Positions 56,655-64,000 of a DNA stretch of 64,000 nt are shown piece by piece. The stretch's first letter is position 1, and every line of letters begins with the position of its first letter. The stretch is from Cryptomeria japonica. Lineage: Eukaryota > Streptophyta > Pinopsida > Cupressales > Cupressaceae. A program made the position numbers and the translations under genes. Location: NCBI RefSeq assembly GCF_030272615.1, contig NC_081409.1, positions 872,501,927 through 872,565,926 on the forward strand, given 5' to 3'. Below the pieces are notes generated by a model. The model worked only from the letters and a program-made list of their open reading frames with translations. It was not told the origin of the DNA and searched no databases.

Positions 56655-59150
56655 TCATCTCCTATCCCTAGGGCTAGTGGCTGGAGAGTGACGACTCGAA
56701 GCTCCCTCCTGATCCGACCGTGCAGGTGGACCCATAGGGGTATACCATGATATAGATCGTGAATGGCTCCAAGAGGAACTCCTACGATCCCTATCCATAA
56801 GGATCGCGCGATACGAGGTAGCCTCGGCCTGAGCTGCTGCTAGATCACGCTGTGCCCACTGAAGGTCCTCTGATAGAGCTCGCTCTCTCTCCCTCCATAT
56901 CTCTACCTGTACTCGGAATGGGGAAAACAAATCATCATGCCGACCCACGTTCCCTTGAGGTCTATAAGCAACCTGTGAGGAATTAGGGATCTGCGCCGTC
57001 ATGGAGATATCTGTCACTGCTTGCTGGATCAGAGAACGCCACTCCTGCACATTAGCTGTAGCAGTAGAACAGATCATGCATTAGTACCATTTTATATCAT
57101 CAAAACATCAATCAATCAATTTAAACCTACTATACCTGGATCTCCCTCACGCCAGTAGGGATCGTGATATGGTAGCATCTGTGACTGGGAACTACTAGGC
57201 TCCCCACGCTCGAATAATCTATGCACGATGGGTGTAGGCTGGCCCGTACTAGAAACAGGTCTCCGTATCGCCTCATGTTCCCCCTTTTGGGGAATAAGAG
57301 GAGGATCTAGGGCTATGGTATCATCTCTTGAATGGTGGGGAGCAGCATCTGACCCCTCCTCATCATCTCTATCCTCATCCTCATCCTCATCCTCGTTCGC
57401 ATCCTCACCTGCATCCTCGTTCTCCTCATCTATATCTGTGTCATCATCCTCCTCCTCCTCGGCACTAGGCTGATCCCCTGTAGGTGGATCAAGATCTTCT
57501 ACCTCCTAATGACCCTCTCCCTCCTCCGACCTGGATCCCTAATCCTCATCTCGGTCTCCATGTCTCCATGGGCCTGGATGGCCTATCGGGTGATCTGGTG
57601 GAAAGATCGGCCCTGGGTATGATCTCATAAACCATGAGAGATACCTGCGCTGTGCCTCGGGATCTGCAGCATAATCAGTGACCACATCCTGGTCGGACCC
57701 CTCTATATCTGTGATCTCGATATCATCTATCATAGGTCTCGCTACTGCTCTGGGTCTGGGAAGGACTCGTGAGTGTCAAGTGTAGATGGGCACATCGGCT
57801 GGAACACACTACTCTAGCCCAAACTGCCTTCATACTCGATCAAAGTAGAATGGGACTATGATGTGTGGATATCGCCCTCTCAGTAGGCGGTTCCTCTGTA
57901 AACATGCTAACTGTCTCTCCATCCCATCCCATCTGTGCATCTGCAGATATGGTCTCCACACAGTCACCTCAGCTGTCAATCTGTCAGATGTCACTCTCCA
58001 ATATAGTAGATCTCCAAATCTCCACTCGCTGGTAAGTGGATAAGCAAATACCCTAGGTCGCTCGCTAGCCGCACTCATCGGATAGCCGACAGGCCTGGTG
58101 CATGTAAAGTGCTCAAATATCCACACCTGCAGAAGTGTGCATGTCATCAAGCTACAACCCTGTCCGAAAACATACTCCTCGAGGTCGTGATAGAGGTGTG
58201 CAAGCATACTCCAACCCTAGGCATATACTCTCCTGTGTCTCTCCATAGCCCTGATGCACCATGTGAGACCCCCATGCATGTGTGTACCTCGTCCATTAGG
58301 GCACATAGCTAGTGCAATGATGGCTATCATAAGACGTCTCATGAGGGGCACCTCTCCTGTAGGATGTAAGAGCCAGCTGACCATGATACGACCTCTCGTC
58401 TCACTCGGCATGACTCTCCCTATGCAATATACCTGCTCCCTCTGATGATCCTCTACTGACCAATCGGTCGCATATGTCACAGTAGCTCCTCTGATCGGTA
58501 GGCAAAGAATGCGGTACACATCCTCAAGTGTCATCGTCATCTCCCCTACTAGAAGCTGGAACGTGCATGTGTCAGGATCCCATCGCTCCATGAGTGCCAT
58601 CAGCATCGCGGGATGAAATCGAATGGCCGGCATAAGAATCATAGACCATAAACCCACGATCGACAATGTGTCTCTCTCTGCCTGAGTCAGCCGGGGAATC
58701 TGATCTCGCAAACTGCGAAGAATCTGCCCCGCCGTATGCTCTCTCATGTATGGGAGACCCTGCAACACAAAAACATAACTATAATCAGTACTCAATCATC
58801 AAAATCATTCATGCAAACTGTCGAACATCGTATGCTAACCCTGGTATCTCTCGCCAAGTCCTGATTGGGACCATGGCACCCTGTCAGGGACCATACCGCC
58901 CTGTCAGGGACCATGGCGCCCTGAAGGGACCATGGCGCCCTGAGGGGACCATGGCGCCCCACAGGGACCATGGTGCCCTGTGTGGGACCCACGGTCAGAT
59001 TCCAGGGCCCGCAAATGATCACAGAAAGTCAAATGCATAAAATCAAAAGTCAACATTCAGTCAACTCACCTCGTCCAGTGGCTCGTCGTCGATCACGGCC
59101 TGTCGCAGGATCTCAATCCTCGTGGGACGCTCCTGTCGTCGTGAAGGCAT
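56655..59150 (-). pseudogene. Antisense plant mobile domain (PMD) gene, three exons
   Basis: Exon 1 is 59150-59070 (MPSRRQERPTRIEILRQAV...), ending GAG|GTGAGT. Exon 2 is 58759-57136, preceded by TGTTGCAG and followed by GTATAG. Exon 3 is 57055-56655, preceded by CTACAG. Lengths 81+1624+401 give 702 codons including the stop, with phases 0 and 1. Exon 2 holds the PMD/aminotransferase-like domain: RFHPAMLMALMERWDPDTCT, FQLLVGEMTMTLEDVYRILC, LPIRGATV, then LAHLYHDLE and FYFDRV-RQFG. An acidic stretch (about 57480-57350) and a short coiled coil (RERERALSEDLQWAQRDLAA) follow. Six nonsense codons (58219, 57832, 57811, 57778, 57541 and 57508, first base on the minus strand), each one transition from W, Q or R, make it a pseudogene. 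The PMD function is unknown; in hosts, PMD proteins act in silencing and genome stability. Confidence 0.85.
58867..58990. repeat. GC-rich minisatellite inside PMD intron 1
   Basis: Seven copies of GGGACCATGGCGCCCTG-like units start at 58867, 58887, 58907, 58926, 58945, 58964 and 58984 (period 18-20 bp). The unit matches the left half of the palindromic core in the element's own LTRs. The intron is 58760-59069 (310 bp). Confidence 0.9.
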
Positions 59151-59731
59151 GATGATGGCTATGTGGGCTCCGCTGCAATAGACAATACTCAGAATCAACA
59201 AAGTGACAAATGCAAATGTCACTTTCAAAGGTATATACTTTCATTCTTTTACATTTACTTTCAAAACCCTAATTTTCCTCTATCACTCATTTCATCATAA
59301 CTTGAGTTTGGGAGATGCGATTTTCGAACCGTTTGTTGCGTAGGAATCGTATTTTCATTCCCCTACTCTCGGGATGTTCCAAAAAGTGCTCTGATGAAGC
59401 CTTTTCAGTGAACAACCCTCATCAATACTCTCTTACACAATTTGTCGTAAGTAAACATGCTACCCTGTTTCACCTCCCTAATAAGCAAGTCGAAACAGGG
59501 GGGGGCATATAGCTACTCACAAATTTCATCACTTTCCTTAGTAAGCATTAGGTGATTTTGTGATCTAACGTGTGTTTTGTAGGGTGCGGTTCCTAACTGT
59601 GTACTGCAGATACCGCTGGGGGCTTCGTCCGACAACTTATGGATATATCCTTTTTCAAATGATGTTTACTTTCTGTACTTTAGCTTGCATATGCACGTAG
59701 TACTCATATGACCGCTAAAGTGGGGGCTAAA
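59151..59731 (+). other. Region upstream of the PMD gene, and polypurine tract
   Basis: About 560 bp without an ORF, presumably containing the promoter of the antisense PMD gene; no clear TATA box is identified. It ends with the polypurine tract CGCTAAAGTGGGGGCTAAA at 59713-59731, abutting the 3' LTR. Confidence 0.75.
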
Positions 59732-61378
59732 TGTAGCATCGTAAATTGTATGCACTTGCTAAAGCAGTACAATTTCACACCTAGTTTAGCACCCGCCTTG
59801 GTGCATTTTACATTTTGCATTGCATTTCCCCTTTAGCACTTAATTAATCAAATTAATTAGGTCTAAGGTCCTATTTCATCATAAAGTCGGGCCCTTTCGT
59901 TAAAGTGTGCCCCTTTTCATGTTATTCCTCCAATACATCATCTAATCAAAAACCCTAATTAAGTCCTATTTTGAACTTGGGGGCTTGATTTCGGGGGTCA
60001 AAACATCTCGAAATCACCTGTAACTTCGGGATTCTCTCTAAACTCATCATATCTGACGGCCCTGAAAATTTGGTGAAAAGTTGTCGGGACCATGGCACCC
60101 GGAATGCACACGGTCCTGGACATTTTTCCCAAAATTTTAGGAGCATGATCCAATCATAAAATAAAGCTTAACCCCAAGAAATTGGCGGGAGATTCAATCT
60201 CTAGGTCGGCCAAAAGACGAAATTGCGACCTAGGGTTTCATACATAAGAGCTCTCTTTCTTCATTTGAAGGGATCGAAATTTTGTTTTCAGGAACCTCAT
60301 ATGCAGCGAAAGAGAAGATCTTGGAAGACTTCAACAACATTCAACATCCCTCTATCAAGCATTTATCAAATCCATTCATCCATTTAGGGCTCGGAAGACA
60401 TTGAAGAACAATAGGAGATTACCGACTGAAGATTGGCTTGTACCTCTCCCTTGGGGGTTGGGTATGATTTCATGTTGTTTTCATGTCTTTACATAAGCTC
60501 CAATATATCATTTATTCATGCTTTAGATCACTTTGCATCTTGATTTAGAGCATTTACATTATCATTTACAAGCAATTAGGGTTTACTTTCTAGGTTGCTC
60601 TAGTTTGCTTACTTGCATTTTAGATCTTGCACACACACAAGGTCTGCACACACATTACTTTTACAATACAACTTGGCTATTCGTGGAGGTGGAAATCACC
60701 GAAGCGGGGGTTTGACTAAGGTAAAACCCTATATAGCCGCCCAAACACCTTTTTCAGATATAAGTGCAGGTTTCGAAACTCGGACGACGCCTCAGGTTAC
60801 AAATCCAGGAAAAGCAGGTCGAGACAGCACCCCACACCAAATTGCAGAGTAGAATACCAGGACAGGGGCGTGGGGCACCCTGGTCTTGCCAGGACAGGGG
60901 CGCTGGGCGCCCTGGTCCCTGGGATAGAGGCGCTGGGCGCCCTGGTCCTCCTGACAGACAGTATTTTAGACAGTTTTCCAGAGTGCAAAATAGCAGTTTT
61001 AGGTGCAGTTCCAGGACAGAATCAGGACAGTGGCGCCCGCGCCCCCGTCCCGAACATTTTCAGTCAAATTTTAACTCCGGGTACGCATCTGCATTCTTGT
61101 TTTATCCTTGTGTTTACAACTTTCCATTGTTTAAGTTCAATTCTACAATCTTGTCATTAGTTCATACTTGCATTTTAGGGTTAGGAATTGAACTTGCATA
61201 ATTTTACCTTTCAGTTACAACAAAGGAATAGAAATCCTAATAAGTAGCCCGTGGCTCTCTCTTTCACAAAAAGAAGTAGCCAATTGTGTGATACCTCTAG
61301 GCTCTTTCGTATTCCGTAATGTGTGTCGAAAGGTAGGATTAGGGCATGATAACCTAGTCTCGCTTTTTCCCCCACACA
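59732..61378 (+). repeat. 3' LTR of the Tat-lineage element
   Basis: 1647 bp partner of 40772-42419; palindromic core at 60087-60116 in the same orientation as in the 5' LTR. Differences between the LTRs are mostly transitions. Followed by the TSD CTAAG at 61379-61383. Confidence 0.93.
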
Positions 61379-61383
61379 CTAAG

Positions 61384-61859
61384 ATTGATCCACTAGTGTT
61401 AGTAGTTTTTTTTTCTCTTGGTTAATTCTACAAATCTCTAATGTTGCATCTACGTTTTTACACTTCAAAAGTCATAAATTTTACATCCATACTCTGTTTT
61501 TTGTGATTCCTGCAACATCAAAAAGCTAGTTCAGTCCTCTACATAGATCTTAGGCCATTTTTTTAGAATATTTACTAGATATCTATTATTCCCATCAAAT
61601 ATTATATCTTAGTTTTTTGGGTTCTTCTCTTGTAAAACATGCAAATTAGGTCATTTTTTAAAGAACAATGGTGAATTTTTTTACATTGAGAAGGTATATA
61701 ATATTATCATTGATCCAAATCATGATACTCCCCTCACTCCATTCAACTACTATAATTGAAAAAAACAAATGAAGATTAATATGAAGTAACATGGGTTATA
61801 CAAGGTGACCATGGGTACAAAACTTGAGTTTACAGGTGGTGCTAAGAAGAGAAAGTGAT
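61384..61859. other. Flanking AT-rich sequence
   Basis: No recognisable feature. It may include the start of the LTR that ends at 62083. Confidence 0.4.
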
Positions 61860-63533
61860 TTAATAGGTGTGATGAGGCTTTTAGGATATTATGCATGTGC
61901 ATGTCTCTAGATCTTCTCTTTCATGTTGAGTCTTGTAACATACCCAATCAGATTTGGATTGAAGAAGGATACTTTGAGGGGATTTTAGTTGGAGAATAAG
62001 GTAATTAGCTTGAATCTTATAGATTTTGATAGAATCTAAGACTTCTTAATTGAACTTAAGTCTCTAAAAATTTAGTTGTAACAACGTGGTATCCAAAAGA
62101 GGGCTCTTAGTTCATTCTCTCCATCCTTGCCAAACTTGGTACTAATTACTCATTTTTTTTGTGGACCTTTTATGCCACCCGATATGCACTTAGTACCAGG
62201 TTCACTATCCTTCACTTTTTTTTTTCATCCCTCAATTGAGAGCAAGCACAGTTGGTTCAAATGGGTAGATTGTAGTCTTTAGAATCAAAAAATCTTCTTG
62301 CATCCCAACCCATTAGAGATCAGAAGGCCACGAATGGAAAAGGAAAGAAATAGAAACATAAATATTCCAAGTCATATGAGTAGCCCAAGGAATCATAATC
62401 ATAGGATTATTTTGATTCTTATTCCTATTCTAGGAGGTATTCATCTAATAAGGATCAACCAAATGTGTATATTTCACAAAGACATAACATGACATGATGA
62501 GAATCAATGTTATTCAAAGCAGATTGATGAGTTGAAGCACATTCTCTACAAGAATAATATTTAGTCACCTTCATCAAGTTCATCCTCTTCTACCACTTCA
62601 ATACCTATACATTTTGGGTCAAATTATTTGGAACATGTAAAAGACAAGATGAAAGGCCATGCTCTCTTTGCATTGACATATCTTTAGTTCAACATGCGAC
62701 TTCTTGATTCAAGTTACTCTCATACATGGCTTCATCTATGGGTATGTTCTCTTCATTTGAGTCTTGCAGTTTACCACACATTATGATGGGTAATAACACT
62801 TATATGAGTGTTACATACTTTATGTCCCTTCATTATCTTCCAATCTCCTTTCCATATATCAAATTATGTAGGGTTGATAATAGAGTTCCCACCTAATTCA
62901 ATGTTTGATATTCATTTGTTGAATACCCTACCAAGATCTTGGCCATAACTTCACAATTTCATATATTACTTACTACTCTTTACAATAAAGGATCGATTAA
63001 TCTTTCCACTAAGGATTTGATTTAATATCTTATAATTCTTCTTAAATTGGATTAGAGATTTGTATCCTAGTTCTTACTCCTAAGATCAAGACCCTATCTT
63101 CATCTTTTGTTGTCCCTAATCAACTTGGCAATGGCACATGCATGACCCCCACTATTTTGATAGTAGGAAATTCATTTTTTAGAAATAGCTACTTGAGATT
63201 CAATCTTACAGCATATCATCCTTGTCTGCGGAGTTTCATTTTACATATCTAGAGGATTATCTTAAGGATATTCATCTTCACTTTGCTAATAGTTACATCA
63301 TTGCTATTAGCTCATCATGTTCATTTCTTCTAGACATAAATACTTGCGTGTTATACTAATTAGGATAATCACCTAATCAATTGTCTAACTAGGTCTTTTT
63401 ACTTTATCCATTTAAGCTAGACTTAGAGTGTTTTTTATTTTTATTTTGATTGAGTTAAACCTAGTTTGTGCCCTTAGAAAAAAATCCCATAAAGTCAACT
63501 TCTTGGATTTTGATGACTTGAAGATTTGAAAAC

Positions 63534-63746
63534 TTGGGTCTACCTCAGGCCGCTTCTACACCTTTGTATTGTGATAACCAAAGTGTTATTGGCTCGGCAA
63601 ATAATCTTCATACAAGGACCAAGCACATTGCTCTTCAACATCACTTCATTAGAAAGCAAATTAAAGATAAACAAATTTCTCTTCTATATTATAAAGGTGA
63701 AGATCAAGTTGCAGATATTCTCACCAAACCTTTTTGTAAAAAATAA
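63534..63746 (+). pseudogene. Copia RNase H, C-terminal fragment
   Basis: The translation has LPQAASTPLYCDNQSVI, HTRTKHIALQHHFIRKQI and DQVADILTKPFCKK, the conserved last third of copia RNase H, including the CDN.S aspartate and the ADILTKP signature. The preceding RNase H residues and the RT are absent. Confidence 0.88.
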
Positions 63747-63819
63747 TTTCTCTATCATTGTAATAAACTTCCAGATTACAACCCATTGAAGGGTTTGATG
63801 TAAACTCCTCAAGTAAAGA

Positions 63820-64000
63820 TTAAGGGGGGATTAAATGAATTGATCTTTACTTGGTAAAGTTAATTTCCTTTTACTTGTTACTTGTAGGAATATTCCTAAG
63901 GAATCTCTACAAGTCCTTTGTCTTATTTGAGTTCTCACAACTCATTTTATTCATCCAAAATATGTGGAATATTAGATTTCCTCCTTATGAGGAGTGTGAC
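63820..64000 (+). repeat. Polypurine tract and start of 3' LTR (truncated by window)
   Basis: TTAAGGGGGGA at 63820-63830 is followed by TTAAATGAATTGATC. Copia LTRs normally begin TGTTAAATG..., so the terminal TG appears lost or mutated. The LTR continues past the end of the window. Confidence 0.6.

Larger units (their letters stand above)
40772..61378 (+). mobile_element. Ty3/gypsy Tat-lineage retrotransposon lacking Gag, with antisense PMD gene
   Basis: LTRs of 1648 and 1647 bp are flanked by CTAAG (40767-40771 and 61379-61383). Internal order is PBS, an N-terminal ORF interrupted by a second retrotransposon (42914-50771), protease, RT, RNase H, a second archaeal-type RNase H and integrase, then an antisense plant mobile domain gene, polypurine tract and 3' LTR. 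RT before integrase defines Ty3/gypsy. The second RNase H and an extra antisense ORF before the 3' LTR are known traits of the Tat lineage. About 350 residues precede the protease and contain no Gag domain. Excluding the insertion, the element is about 12.7 kb. The LTRs differ at roughly 50-60 positions by eye. Confidence 0.92.
61860..64000 (+). mobile_element. Copia remnant, plus strand, runs off the window
   Basis: A PBS-like GTGGTATCCAAAAGAGGGC at about 62086-62104 (compare TGGTATCAGAGC) follows a probable LTR end TTGTAACA (62083). Downstream are a degraded gag and protease region (62290-62800, with LFALTYL..MRLLDSS.SHTW resembling the copia protease D-S-G motif), an RNase H C terminus (63534-63746) and a polypurine tract (63820-63830) leading into an LTR cut by the window edge. 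Integrase and RT are missing, so the element carries a large internal deletion. Confidence 0.65.

Noticed and set aside
57228-57473. Serine-rich plus-strand frame
   Set aside because: It is the antisense of the acidic (GAG/GAT-rich) stretch of the PMD gene, whose frame, splice sites and domain are better supported.
58792-59040. Frames on both strands across the minisatellite
   Set aside because: They arise from the 18-20 bp repeat itself, which lies in PMD intron 1.

Overview
The window is eukaryotic, almost certainly from a large plant genome. A gymnosperm (conifer-like) host is my inference from the dense, old, nested retrotransposons with 1.1-1.6 kb LTRs, and I cannot prove it from sequence. 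I see no ordinary single-copy host gene, no tRNA or rRNA gene and no CRISPR array. Nearly everything recognisable is retrotransposon. The boundaries of four insertions could be set to the base by matching LTR ends and 5-bp target-site duplications (TSDs).

Layout. 0.5-3.2 kb: 5'-truncated LINE, minus strand. 3.5-4.5 kb: diverged tandem repeat. 5.2-6.4 kb: solo copia-type LTR in a TATG microsatellite. 6.8-7.5 kb: remnant of a leucine-rich-repeat gene, minus strand. 7.5-12.3 kb: gene-free DNA with a foldback element and a purine-rich tract. 12.3-32.4 kb: a Ty1/copia element (minus strand, TSD AATAC), split inside its reverse transcriptase by a 13.4 kb composite gypsy-type gag-only element (15168-28559, TSD ATACC). 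33.8-35 kb: another copia LTR with its polypurine tract. 35.4-39.8 kb: a decayed LINE, plus strand. 40.8-61.4 kb: a Ty3/gypsy element of the Tat lineage (TSD CTAAG) carrying a second, complete gypsy element (42914-50771, TSD GTTGG). 61.9-64 kb: a copia remnant running off the window.

The most interesting part is 40.8-61.4 kb. The outer element encodes protease, reverse transcriptase, two RNase H domains and integrase, but I find no Gag domain in its polyprotein. The element nested in it has one uninterrupted 1147-codon ORF with a canonical Gag domain, a zinc knuckle and a protease-like domain, but no reverse transcriptase, RNase H or integrase. The two share an identical 19-nt polypurine tract, nearly identical primer-binding sites and similar LTR starts. 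This looks like a split pair in which one partner supplies Gag and the other Pol. That reading is inference.

The outer element also carries, antisense between integrase and 3' LTR, a three-exon plant mobile domain (PMD) gene. Its splice sites are visible and its frame is preserved over about 700 codons, broken only by six nonsense codons. A GC-rich palindromic motif recurs in the LTRs, the leader and a PMD intron, and its 30-nt core is inverted between the two element families while its flanks stay collinear.
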